64,000 bases of DNA, from positions 2,103,962 to 2,167,961 of the forward strand of contig NZ_CP125669.1 in NCBI RefSeq assembly GCF_030053775.1. The letters are read 5' to 3'. Below are positions 39,489 to 47,690 of this stretch, one piece after another (within the stretch, counting starts at the first letter, position 1; the number at the start of each line of letters is the position of its first letter). A model generated the notes under the pieces. It worked only from the letters and a program-made list of their open reading frames with translations. It had not been told where the DNA came from and made no database searches. A program made the position numbers and the translations under genes. This stretch comes from Acinetobacter corruptisaponis (GTDB taxonomy: Bacteria; Pseudomonadota; Gammaproteobacteria; Pseudomonadales; Moraxellaceae).

Positions 39489-40085
39489 ATGTCCAATCAT
39501 CCAGAGACACTCCAGACTAAAATGATAGAGAAGTTTGCACAGGAATATGTCACTGCGAACTACCGTTATATTTCAGCCTATAATGAGCTGAATGCCCGTA
39601 CCTCACAACGCCAGCAGGCGCTGACGATTTTCATCACCTTTTTTATTGGTCTTTTGGCCGCATTGATTGCAGCCCACAATGCAACCACCAGCCTAAACTC
39701 CCATATTGAATGGATCTTATTCGGCTTCCCTGTCGCTTCCGCCACCTTTGCATTCCTGAACTATAAATATGAACGCATCATTACCAATTTACGGCGTTTT
39801 CTCTCAAGTCTGGAACGTTATCACGATGCCCATCTCGACATTCCAAGCTACAACACTGATCAACAGTGGGTCAATGACTCCAACCACGCCCGACGTTTTC
39901 ACGACTATGCCTGTGCCGTCTTGATTCTGGCATGCAACAGCATTGGGATCAGCGCATTCTATGTCCTGTTCCCACAACATATCCAGCAGTCCTATTTCGT
40001 GATTTCATGTGTGGTGGCCGTAGCGATTTTAAGCGCGGGCCTGCACTGGTTCTTACCAAAATTTGGCTACCAGACCTCAAAATAG
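39489..40085 (+). CDS. Four-helix membrane protein of unknown function
   Basis: A 198-residue inner-membrane protein. A soluble N-terminal helix (about 5-45) leads into two close membrane helices (about 47-64 and 75-92), a charged cytoplasmic helix with RRFLSSLERYHDAH, and a second pair (about 143-160 and 168-188). The layout recalls small signalling membrane modules such as SLATT proteins, but I cannot assign a family. The ATG at 39489 is chosen because AAGGTG lies 8 bases upstream. Monocistronic by position, between znuB and argS. Confidence 0.7.
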   Translation: MSNHPETLQTKMIEKFAQEYVTANYRYISAYNELNARTSQRQQALTIFITFFIGLLAALIAAHNATTSLNSHIEWILFGFPVASATFAFLNYKYERIITNLRRFLSSLERYHDAHLDIPSYNTDQQWVNDSNHARRFHDYACAVLILACNSIGISAFYVLFPQHIQQSYFVISCVVAVAILSAGLHWFLPKFGYQTSK

Positions 40086-40265
40086 TAGTGATTGGGAATC
40101 ATAGTAGCCAGCAATTTCTTCAACCCACACGCCTGATTTCAAACAATAGATAGCCCCATTCATCTAACTACTCCATTACAACTTTAATCAATCTCTTGCC
40201 AATTTGGTGAAAACCACAAAATTTGCTATATTTAGCGTTTTTCCGCGACACTTATTTCGGTAACT

Positions 40266-42056
40266 ATGAATACGGCAATACAATCAGCGCTTGATCATGC
40301 GGTACAATCCCTTCAACAACAAGGGGTACTTCCTTCCGATTGGACCAATACGAGCCATTTAACCCGTACCAAAGACCGAAGTCACGGAGACTTCGCCTCA
40401 AATATCGCCATGATCGGCTCCAAGCCAGCTGGCATGAAACCACGCGATCTTGCTGAAAAAATCTTGGCGGCACTCCCAGAAGTGGCTGACATTAGCAAGG
40501 CGGAAATCGCTGGGCCAGGTTTTATCAACTTCTTTTTAAATGCCGATCAGCGCTTTGCTGTGCTTGACCAGATTCAGGCACAGAAAGACCAATATGGCCG
40601 CAGCCAAGCCAATGCAGCCAAGAAAATTCAGGTGGAGTTTGTTTCCGCAAACCCGACCTCTAGCCTGCATGTGGGGCATGGACGCGGTGCAGCTTATGGC
40701 ATGACCGTTGCCAACCTATTAGAAGCAACAGGTGCCAAGGTTGACCGCGAATACTATGTCAATGATGCAGGCCGCCAAATGGATATTCTGGCGACCTCAA
40801 CCTATTTACGTTATTTAGAGCTTACAGGCCAAACTCTGGTCTTCCCTAAAAATGCCTATCAAGGCGACTACGTTAAAGAGATTGCACAAAGCATTATCGA
40901 TCAGGATGGTGACGCACACGTTCGTCCAGTTGCCGATGTCTATAAAGATGTACCAGAAGATGTGCAATATGCGGATGAACTGGATGCAGATGGCAACAAA
41001 GTCGTTCTATCTGGTGATAAGGAAAAACATATCGATGGTTTGATTGCCAATTCACAACAACTGTTAGGTGTTGGTTATCGCGTTTTCCATCAAGCGGCTT
41101 TACATGCCATTCTAGATGACATCAAGGACGATCTCGCTGACTTTGGCGTGACCTTTGATGAATGGTTTAGTGAAGCATCATTAACCGAAAAGATTGATGA
41201 AGCACTGGCAACACTGGATCAACGTGGCTTCCTTTATGAAAAGGATGGCAACATCTGGTTTAAGTCAACCGAATTTGGTGATGAGAAAGACCGTGTGGTG
41301 AAACGTCGTAATGGTCAAACCACCTATTTTGCCTCAGACATTGCCTATCACCTGAATAAACTGCAACGCGGTTATACCGACCTGGTTGATATCTGGGGTT
41401 CAGACCACCACGGCTATATTTCACGTGTCAAGGCCGCGATTGATGCAATGGGTTATGACTCGAAAAAATTGACTGTTCTTTTGGTACAGTTCGTCAGCTT
41501 ATGGCGTGGCGGTGAGATGGTGCAGATGTCATCACGTTCTGGTCAGTTCGTGACTTTACGTGACCTACGCAAAGAAGTGGGCAACGATGCAGCGCGCTTC
41601 TACTATGTCATGCGTAAGTCTGAACAACACATCGACTTTGACCTAGACCTTGCGGTTTCACAAAGCAAGGACAATGCGGTGTATTACATTCAATATGCAC
41701 ATGCCCGTATTTGCCGTATGCTGGAAAAAGCCGCTTCTACAGGCATCAATATTGATGCCGCAGCAGCACGTGAGCATGCCAACCGCCTAGAACTTGATGC
41801 TGAAACTGAAATCTTGTCCAAGCTTGCCGCGTATCCTGACATTCTGGTACGTGCAGCAAATGCCTATGAACCACACCAGATCGGCAACTATCTCAAGGAA
41901 TTGGCTGCCCTGTTCCACGGTTGGTACAATGAACATAAGGTTTTAAGTGATGATGCATCACTTACACAAGCCCGCTTATTGCTTTCAATCAACGTACAGC
42001 AAGTGCTACACAATGGTTTAGAATTGCTTGGTGTGTCTGCTCCTGAGGCGATGTAA
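40266..42056 (+). CDS. argS: Arginyl-tRNA synthetase
   Basis: Charges tRNA-Arg. The 596-residue class I enzyme has the ArgRS N-terminal additional domain (about 1-85), the HIGH-like motif SLHVGHGRGA (about 133-142), the catalytic Rossmann core with VEFVSANPTSS, and the C-terminal anticodon-binding helices (DALR domain, about 470-596). A KMSKS-like site is replaced by VQMSSRSG, normal for many ArgRS. Confidence 0.97.
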   Translation: MNTAIQSALDHAVQSLQQQGVLPSDWTNTSHLTRTKDRSHGDFASNIAMIGSKPAGMKPRDLAEKILAALPEVADISKAEIAGPGFINFFLNADQRFAVLDQIQAQKDQYGRSQANAAKKIQVEFVSANPTSSLHVGHGRGAAYGMTVANLLEATGAKVDREYYVNDAGRQMDILATSTYLRYLELTGQTLVFPKNAYQGDYVKEIAQSIIDQDGDAHVRPVADVYKDVPEDVQYADELDADGNKVVLSGDKEKHIDGLIANSQQLLGVGYRVFHQAALHAILDDIKDDLADFGVTFDEWFSEASLTEKIDEALATLDQRGFLYEKDGNIWFKSTEFGDEKDRVVKRRNGQTTYFASDIAYHLNKLQRGYTDLVDIWGSDHHGYISRVKAAIDAMGYDSKKLTVLLVQFVSLWRGGEMVQMSSRSGQFVTLRDLRKEVGNDAARFYYVMRKSEQHIDFDLDLAVSQSKDNAVYYIQYAHARICRMLEKAASTGINIDAAAAREHANRLELDAETEILSKLAAYPDILVRAANAYEPHQIGNYLKELAALFHGWYNEHKVLSDDASLTQARLLLSINVQQVLHNGLELLGVSAPEAM

Positions 42057-42268
42057 GCAAAGCAACTCTGTTTACGCAAAGTTGTCGCTCAGGCGGCAAG
42101 ACAAGGGCTTATGCCAAAGCAAGACACTTGCGGAACAATGTTGCTTAAACTGCACAATATAAGATATACAGTAGGCATTACGGCAAGCAAAGCATATGTT
42201 AGACATAATGCCTTGTTTACCGAAGATTCAAGTAACCCATAACATAATAGAATCAAGAGGAATTTCAG

Positions 42269-42877
42269 GTGTTTGGAAAAACGCAACGTGGTGTATCTGA
42301 ACGACCAAACAAGCCCAAGAAACCACTCATTCCAAAATGGCTGGGGATGCTTGTCGCAATTCTGGCGATTCTATGCGTGGGTGTCATGCTGATGCTTTGG
42401 CAGCCGTGGCAACCTGTTCCTACCAAGACTCAGGTGACTTCTCCACATGATCAGGAAGAGGACACCAACAAGGACTACCGTTTCTATGACCTGTTGCCAC
42501 AACAGCAAGTGACGCCAATTCCTGAACAGGCTGTGCCAGAAACCAAGCAGCAGGGCAATGTGGTCATTATTGAGTCACCAAAACCTGAAACAACCACAGT
42601 GGAAAACCCTGCAAATATCACGGCAACTGAAGAAACAGTTCCAGCCCGTCCAACTTATATTTTACAGGTACGCAGCTATCCTGATCCTGACAGTGCCGAT
42701 GCCCGTCGTGCCGAAATTATCTTGAATGGCTTATCTGCCGATGTGGTTAAAACAGTGGAAAATGGCCAGACATGGTACCGTGTTTTCTCTGGTCCTTATG
42801 ATAGTCAGGATGCGGCACTGGCGGCACAACAAACCCTGCAACACAGCGGTATTGACTCCATCGTGATCAAGCGTTAA
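42269..42877 (+). CDS. SPOR domain-containing cell-division-type protein
   Basis: A 202-residue bitopic protein: short cytoplasmic basic part, one membrane helix (about 26-45, MLVAILAILCVGVMLMLW), a Pro/Thr/Gln-rich linker, and a C-terminal SPOR domain (about 128-202; YILQVRSYPDPDSADARRAEI). SPOR domains bind denuded peptidoglycan at the septum, as in FtsN. The gene lies directly downstream of argS, the FtsN-like position in many gammaproteobacteria. Starts with GTG, supported by AGAGGAA upstream. Confidence 0.88.
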   Translation: MFGKTQRGVSERPNKPKKPLIPKWLGMLVAILAILCVGVMLMLWQPWQPVPTKTQVTSPHDQEEDTNKDYRFYDLLPQQQVTPIPEQAVPETKQQGNVVIIESPKPETTTVENPANITATEETVPARPTYILQVRSYPDPDSADARRAEIILNGLSADVVKTVENGQTWYRVFSGPYDSQDAALAAQQTLQHSGIDSIVIKR

Positions 42878-42890
42878 TAAATTTAGAATT

Positions 42891-42922
42891 AAAAAGGGGA
42901 AACGATATGTTTCCCCTTTTTT
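42891..42922. terminator. Bidirectional terminator
   Basis: AAAAGGGGAAAC-5-GTTTCCCCTTTT: a 12-bp stem with A and T runs on both sides, between the SPOR gene (+) and the GST gene (-). Confidence 0.92.
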
Positions 42923-42939
42923 CTATTTTATATCTGGCT

Positions 42940-43593
42940 TTAAGCACATTGAGAGTGCAGGCTTTTCTGCTCAGCATGCTGAAACGCTGGACGTTGCTGG
43001 ACACGCTGGACAAAGGCCTGAATATTGGGATATTTTCCATGCAGCCGATTTTGAATCGCAATCAGTGGAAAAGCCATTTGAATGTCCGCAAAGGAAAAAT
43101 CGCCCGCAAAATATTCATGTTTCGCCAAATATTCTTCCAGGTAGAGAATATGCTCTTTTACCCGCGGACGCACAAAGCCTGCCTTGACCCCATCAGTGAT
43201 CCTCTGTGCAATCGGACGGATGACCCAGGGCACATGCTTGCTTACACTATTCATCACCAGCGTCATGACCAGCAATGGCATCAGCGACCCCTCGGCATAG
43301 TGCATCCAGTAGGAATACTGACGCTGTTCTTTGGGATGTGGCGGCTTGAATTGCTGCTGTTCATCATATTCCTGCTGTAGATAATCCAGAATGACTGCCG
43401 ACTCAACAATCACCTCATCATCATCGACCAGAATCGGGGCTTTTCCCAGTGGGTGGATTTTCTTTAAACTTTCTGGGGCGGCGTAGCTGGATGTTCTTTG
43501 GTAGTACTCAACCTGGTAGTCCACACCAAGCTCCTCTAATGCCCACAGAATCCTGAAAGAACGTGAGCATTGCAGATAATGTATGGTAATCAT
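42940..43593 (-). CDS. Glutathione S-transferase
   Basis: A 217-residue two-domain GST: thioredoxin-like N-terminal domain (about 1-80; starts MITIHYLQCSRSFRILWALEE, with PILVDDDEVIVESAVILDYL for glutathione binding) and a helical C-terminal domain. Ser in the CSRS segment is the probable catalytic residue. The ATG at 43593 is chosen over longer in-frame starts because the conserved first strand begins there. Substrate unknown. Confidence 0.9.
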   Translation of the reverse strand: MITIHYLQCSRSFRILWALEELGVDYQVEYYQRTSSYAAPESLKKIHPLGKAPILVDDDEVIVESAVILDYLQQEYDEQQQFKPPHPKEQRQYSYWMHYAEGSLMPLLVMTLVMNSVSKHVPWVIRPIAQRITDGVKAGFVRPRVKEHILYLEEYLAKHEYFAGDFSFADIQMAFPLIAIQNRLHGKYPNIQAFVQRVQQRPAFQHAEQKSLHSQCA

Positions 43594-43689
43594 TTTTGTG
43601 CCTGCTTTGTGCGACGCAACTGCCGTGTCCATCCCTCTGACAATTGCGTTTAGAATTATATTTTGCTCAAGCACAATAGCACTTTAGTC

Positions 43690-44088
43690 TTAAACAATCA
43701 TGGTCTGAATGTCTAAACTACGTAACAAAGTTTTAGTGACGGGCGTTTTACTACACACATTAAGAAGTTTTTCTTTTAAGTCTTGTGAAACAGGTTGTTT
43801 AAATATTACCCGACGTTCAATCCGTTCCTGTTGCTCACGATTGCTATGGAATTCAACCTCAACGCTAAACTCGCCCAAATCTATATCCTTATGCTTGGCA
43901 TACATCCGCAAGGTGATCATGGTGCATGATGCCAAACTGGCGCTCAGGAAATCATAAGGGGCTGGACCTGTATCATGCCCACCAAATGCTTCTGGCTTAT
44001 CTGTCAGATACTGGTGTATTCCACTGCTCACCTCTCCTTTCCAGGGTTCAGGCAATGTTTGAACGTTTGCACTCGCAATTATACTCAT
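43690..44088 (-). CDS. OsmC family protein
   Basis: A 132-residue small thiol peroxidase-like protein. The conserved cysteine pair of the OsmC/Ohr fold is visible: Cys in LASCTMITLRMYAKHK and Cys in LNVCSKTPVTKTL. It probably reduces organic or fatty-acid hydroperoxides. Its ATG overlaps the stop of the broken pirin gene (ATGA at 44085-44088), so the two were translated together. Confidence 0.9.
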   Translation of the reverse strand: MSIIASANVQTLPEPWKGEVSSGIHQYLTDKPEAFGGHDTGPAPYDFLSASLASCTMITLRMYAKHKDIDLGEFSVEVEFHSNREQQERIERRVIFKQPVSQDLKEKLLNVCSKTPVTKTLLRSLDIQTMIV

Positions 44089-45033
44089 TTTGAAGCCCTC
44101 ATTTGATCAGGCAAGGCAGGTGCTTCCAGTCGTTTACCTAGATAATCAGGAATTTCCCCAAAACGCGCATGATGGTTGATCCAGTCCTCACGTGCCTGTT
44201 GCAAGTCCTCCATCGTACGCCCAACAAAATTCCACCACAATAGAATTGGTGATTCGAATGGTTCACCACCAATCAACAACAGGCGATGGCCCTCAATCAA
44301 TTCAACCTCAATCTCAGTTAACCCTGTTTCCAGCACCACCATATTATCGGTATTCAGTTCATGGCCATTGACCCGAGCGGTGCCCTCAAGTGCCATAAAG
44401 GCATATTCAAACTCTGGATTAAGGGGGGATACGGGTTCTGGTATTGGCCTGTGCGGTCAAGTCCACACCCACCAATGCTGTATGCACCTGAACAGGCGAC
44501 ACGGTTTGTAAAAACTCCCCCACAAGCACCGTAAACTCAACCTGATCCTTGCTGACCACAGGTAATTCTGGATAATGCTCAAACTTGGGCTGCATATCGC
44601 GCTTGGCATCAGGCAAGGCAATCCACAACTGTGCCGCGTGCATTTTGGTTTCAGTATCAGGTGCCACCTCGGTATGTGAAATTCCATGCCCCGCTGTCAT
44701 CAGGTTGACCTGTTTTGGACGAATCAACTGCTTTGAACCAAGGCTGTCAGTATGCATCATGGTACCTTCAATCATCCATGTGAATGTCTGCAAGCCGATA
44801 TGTGGATGAGGTCCAACATCCAGGCCATCACCCGCAGCAAAACTGACAGGCCCCGCATGGTCAAGGAAACACCATGCACCCACCAGACGCTTGTGGCGGC
44901 TAGGCAGGGCACGCTTGATGACTGTCCCCTTGCCAATTTCGGCTGAACGTATGGTGAATTCCTGAATAAATTGGTTGATGTAGGTTTCGCAGTCTTTTGA
45001 ATCAGAAATATCGTAATCATTATTATTGCTCAT
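44085..45033 (-). pseudogene. Pirin family protein, frameshifted in a homopolymer
   Basis: Two overlapping pieces of one pirin (cupin, iron-binding, often quercetinase-like). The first part (45033 to 44419) contains the N-terminal metal site PHPHIGLQTFTWMIEG and HGISHTE. It runs into a stop just after TRTRIPP. The second part (44396 to 44085) continues the C-terminal cupin (ALEGTARVNGHEL) in another frame. At 44423-44428 there are six G on the plus strand (six C in the gene); five would restore IPLNPEFEYAFMALEG. A single-base insertion, real, phase-variable or a sequencing error, explains it. Confidence 0.9.
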
Positions 45034-45183
45034 GATATCGCTCTCTTTTACCTATGCTGTTGCAATGAGTTGTTTTATTGATCTTAGCAACACAAACCCC
45101 ATTCAATATAGTCTTTTGGTAATACGCAGAGTGTTATGCATGGGACAATCCTGACTCAGGACTGATAATCAGCATTCTTTCGC

Positions 45184-45444
45184 TCAGTGGGGTGGCATCT
45201 CCACAATCAGGCTCGTTAAGCGTCGCACCAATGGCAAGAAAACCAGCACCACAGGATAGGCAATCGCCCAGGAAAACATCCAGGTGGCAAGCCATTGGTT
45301 GATAAAACCCGCGTTAAAACCCATATTCATAAGCAGGTTAATGAATGATATGGTTCCACTCATTAAACATGACAAGAATAAAGGTATAATCCAGCCTGCA
45401 TACTTTGCTGGCAGCTTGGCCATAAATCGTTTTTTTGTTGTCAA
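45184..45444 (-). CDS. DUF2798 small membrane protein
   Basis: An 86-residue inner-membrane protein with two hydrophobic helices, matching DUF2798 (IIPLFLSCLMSGTISFINLLMN and WMFSWAIAYPVVLVFLPLVRRL). Start judged to be TTG at 45444 because an ideal GGGGAGG sits 6 bases upstream. The ATG at 45459 has only an AGGA jammed against it, and the ATG at 45423 has none. Function unknown; fourth gene of the PadR/Fur-like operon. Confidence 0.75.
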   Translation of the reverse strand: MTTKKRFMAKLPAKYAGWIIPLFLSCLMSGTISFINLLMNMGFNAGFINQWLATWMFSWAIAYPVVLVFLPLVRRLTSLIVEMPPH

Positions 45445-45478
45445 TTTTGACCTCCCCATTTCCTGTTGCCATTCATCA

Positions 45479-45781
45479 TCATGCTGATTTCTTCACCTGC
45501 TGTTTTAGGTTTTTCATAAACTGGCCAAACTGGGGGAAAAATTCTTCAAACAGGGGGTGATCACGATTTTCCAGCATGACCTCACTAAATAGTTTCAGAC
45601 CAACCGCAAATGATGTGGTGGTTTGATCGTTAAACAACTCCGCTTTTCTCAAACGCTCGACGACCTCAAAAATATCATCATGGTTGCCCGTATAAAATTC
45701 CAGACGCTCCGTGTAGGTTGAAGCCAGCCCTTTCGGGTCCTTTAAATGCTGTACGGTGACATGATATTGATGTTGTTTCAT
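45479..45781 (-). CDS. DUF3861 family protein
   Basis: A 100-residue cytoplasmic protein (MKQHQYHVTVQHLKDPKG..., FYTGNHDDIFEVVERLR) recognisable as DUF3861. Function unknown. ATG at 45781 has GGAG 7 bases upstream. It lies between the Fur-like and DUF2798 genes in a tight four-gene operon. Confidence 0.82.
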   Translation of the reverse strand: MKQHQYHVTVQHLKDPKGLASTYTERLEFYTGNHDDIFEVVERLRKAELFNDQTTTSFAVGLKLFSEVMLENRDHPLFEEFFPQFGQFMKNLKQQVKKSA

Positions 45782-45802
45782 AATGTTCTCCAATATGCCT
45801 TT

Positions 45803-46192
45803 TTAAGCACTTTCCTTAATTTCGACCTGCATCAGGTCAACTTGATATTGCTTAAACACAACTTTCAGCGACTGTAAAAATTGTGCCTGCTTTGCTGTGG
45901 TTAAATCTGTACAACGAATTTGCAGCAGTTGACTTTTAGACAAGGTGGGGAGGTTAAATTTCGTCTCGGCACGATGAAACTGATCACTGGCAAGCAAACC
46001 TGCCACCACCAAATCACTGACCACACGATAGACCGTTGCCAAACTTAACTGCTGCTTTTGTACATGCAGTTGCTGATAGATTTGCTTCACCGTAAGGTCT
46101 TCTGTTTGCTGTGCCAATAAGGACAAAACCGCCATACGTGGATGCGTTACCCTTAACCCTGCCTGCCTGATTTTTTGCTGTAGCTGTAACAT
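45803..46192 (-). CDS. Fur-family winged-helix protein lacking the canonical metal ligands
   Basis: A 129-residue protein with the Fur DNA-binding domain (about 8-75; GLRVTHPRMAVLSLL and SLATVYRVVSDLVVAGLL). The dimerisation half is short, and the HHDH motif and CxxC pairs that hold regulatory and structural metals are missing; only one Cys (about 93) remains. It may not sense metal at all. Start ATG has GGGAG upstream. It follows the PadR gene by 14 bases and heads towards DUF3861 and DUF2798. Confidence 0.82.
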   Translation of the reverse strand: MLQLQQKIRQAGLRVTHPRMAVLSLLAQQTEDLTVKQIYQQLHVQKQQLSLATVYRVVSDLVVAGLLASDQFHRAETKFNLPTLSKSQLLQIRCTDLTTAKQAQFLQSLKVVFKQYQVDLMQVEIKESA

Positions 46193-46206
46193 CGCTTGCT
46201 CCCAAC

Positions 46207-46749
46207 TTATAGGCGTCCAATCGCAATTGCAGCCTGATCAATTTTTTCAGCAATTTGATAAATCTGCTCCTGTTGCAAGTCCGCGATATTCAGCTTTAAA
46301 CGCAGCGCGGTTTTTAGATTCTCCATCGCACGATGAATCTCAATCAGTTGGTCATTGTTGTGAATCTCACGTCGCAGTCGCAGCTTTTCCAATAGCCCAT
46401 CCAGCATCTCCTGCTGCTCTTTCAGGTAAGCCTCGCCATATTCGGTCACCTGATATTGCTTACGTTCGGCATCACGTAGTGAAATAAAATTCATTTCTTC
46501 CAAACTGGTCAGTGTTGGATAAATCGTGCCTGCACTTGGGCTATATCCATCCCCCACCAGATCACTAATTTCCTTAATAATTTCATAACCATGTTTTGGG
46601 CTTTGCTGAATCAAATGTAAAACCAAAAGCTTCATTCGCCCTGATTCAAACAAGCGTCCACGGCGGCCTGTGCGGTGATGCTCTCGATGATGTGTATCGT
46701 GTTCGCTTTCATGATGATCTGATTGATGTCTCATCTTTATTTTTCTCAT
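46207..46749 (-). CDS. PadR family regulator with His-rich N-terminus (YqjI-like)
   Basis: A 180-residue regulator. A metal-binding-looking N-terminus (HHESEHDTHHREHH) precedes the PadR winged helix (about 38-110; LIQQSPKHGYEIIKEISDL and SAGTIYPTLTSLEEMNFI) and a C-terminal dimerising helix. E. coli YqjI has the same layout and responds to nickel and iron. The start is uncertain between ATGs at 46749 and 46734. Two perfect palindromes lie just upstream, suggesting autoregulation. Confidence 0.88.
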   Translation of the reverse strand: MRKIKMRHQSDHHESEHDTHHREHHRTGRRGRLFESGRMKLLVLHLIQQSPKHGYEIIKEISDLVGDGYSPSAGTIYPTLTSLEEMNFISLRDAERKQYQVTEYGEAYLKEQQEMLDGLLEKLRLRREIHNNDQLIEIHRAMENLKTALRLKLNIADLQQEQIYQIAEKIDQAAIAIGRL

Positions 46750-46768
46750 ATTGCACAATTTATGCTTA

Positions 46769-46814
46769 TTAAGATATATCTTAAATAATCTTATAGCAAG
46801 ATAAGATATATCTT
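46769..46814. promoter_or_regulatory. Putative PadR operators
   Basis: AAGATATATCTT occurs twice as a perfect palindrome, at 46771-46782 (extended to TTAAGATATATCTTAA) and 46803-46814, centres 32 bases apart. A weaker inverted repeat, ATCTT-5-AAGAT, sits between them. They lie 20-65 bases upstream of the PadR start. Confidence 0.72.
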
Positions 46815-46884
46815 TAAATTCTAACACCTTGATATTGAGTGAGTTATTTATTTCTAAAAAGGTATCTAAAGATGAATAAGCAAT

Positions 46885-46906
46885 AAAAAAGGATGCTTAC
46901 ACATCC
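46885..46906 (-). terminator. Terminator after the HNH gene
   Basis: Read leftwards: stem GGATG-6-CATCC followed by six T, about 12 bases beyond the HNH stop codon. Confidence 0.7.
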
Positions 46907-46917
46907 CTGAAACATAG

Positions 46918-47589
46918 TTATTTTCTGAAAATCATTTCTTGATGATACTCTAAATACCCTGCGTGCTTATTAGAAAATTGATGCTTAGTTTTCTCAGGTA
47001 TTTGAAAGTAATCTATATCTGGCTGATTGAGTTCAGAAGAGATCAGTATTTTTCCATCAGTTTCAAAGCTTATAAATCCTTTATCAAACAAAGCATCATA
47101 ATTAGGAGTTAATAGTACTCCATTGTACGAGTCAACCCTTTCATGATAAGTACTCTGGCTCCAAGGTTTAATATGAGAAGCTATTAATAAAGTCTTTATT
47201 GAACAGCCGCTAATACAACATCCACTCCATAGCTTGAATAAGCTCTTCCTAAACTTATTTTGAACAATTCTGATATTCACTATTTTTTTCTGTTCACTGC
47301 TTAAATCACCAAGCTCAACTTGTTGATCAATTTCTACAAATTCAGTTTCCTTTAAATAACTTTCAAAGTGTTTCAAGGAAGCGGAATACATATTATGTCC
47401 CTGAATATTCTTTTCTTTAAATAGCTGATTATTTTCTAAAATATATTTATACGCATAAAAATCATAAAGTGTATTTGGAATCTCCATCTCCTCAATCCAA
47501 TTTGGCATAGTTTTATAAATTGCCGTTGAATATGATTGAGAAGATTTCAAAGATAATCCTTTATTTCTTAACCATTGATAAAAATCCAT
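46918..47589 (-). CDS. Solitary HNH endonuclease
   Basis: A 223-residue protein. The N-terminal 100 residues look like a SAM-like/core-binding helical bundle; the C-terminal half is an HNH_2-type nuclease domain with the metal-binding part SHIKPWSQSTYHERVDSYNGVLLTPNYDALFD. Two Cys in CCISGC are nearby. HNH_2 domains are frequent in restriction enzymes and other defence nucleases. No methyltransferase or other partner is adjacent. The gene is clearly richer in A+T than guaA or the PadR operon and is flanked by its own terminator, consistent with recent acquisition. Confidence 0.82.
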   Translation of the reverse strand: MDFYQWLRNKGLSLKSSQSYSTAIYKTMPNWIEEMEIPNTLYDFYAYKYILENNQLFKEKNIQGHNMYSASLKHFESYLKETEFVEIDQQVELGDLSSEQKKIVNIRIVQNKFRKSLFKLWSGCCISGCSIKTLLIASHIKPWSQSTYHERVDSYNGVLLTPNYDALFDKGFISFETDGKILISSELNQPDIDYFQIPEKTKHQFSNKHAGYLEYHQEMIFRK

Positions 47590-47640
47590 TTTTCATCTAA
47601 AAACTAATCTAGTTGATTTAAAATACAATATTTTTAATGA

Positions 47641-47663
47641 AAAAGGACGCCTAAGCGTCCTTT
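47641..47663 (-). terminator. Terminator of guaA
   Basis: AAAGGACGC-4-GCGTCCTTT; read leftwards it ends in a T run. Located about 28 bases after the guaA stop. Confidence 0.9.
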
Positions 47664-47690
47664 AGCAATCAATTTTCTTCAAAAAGAAAA

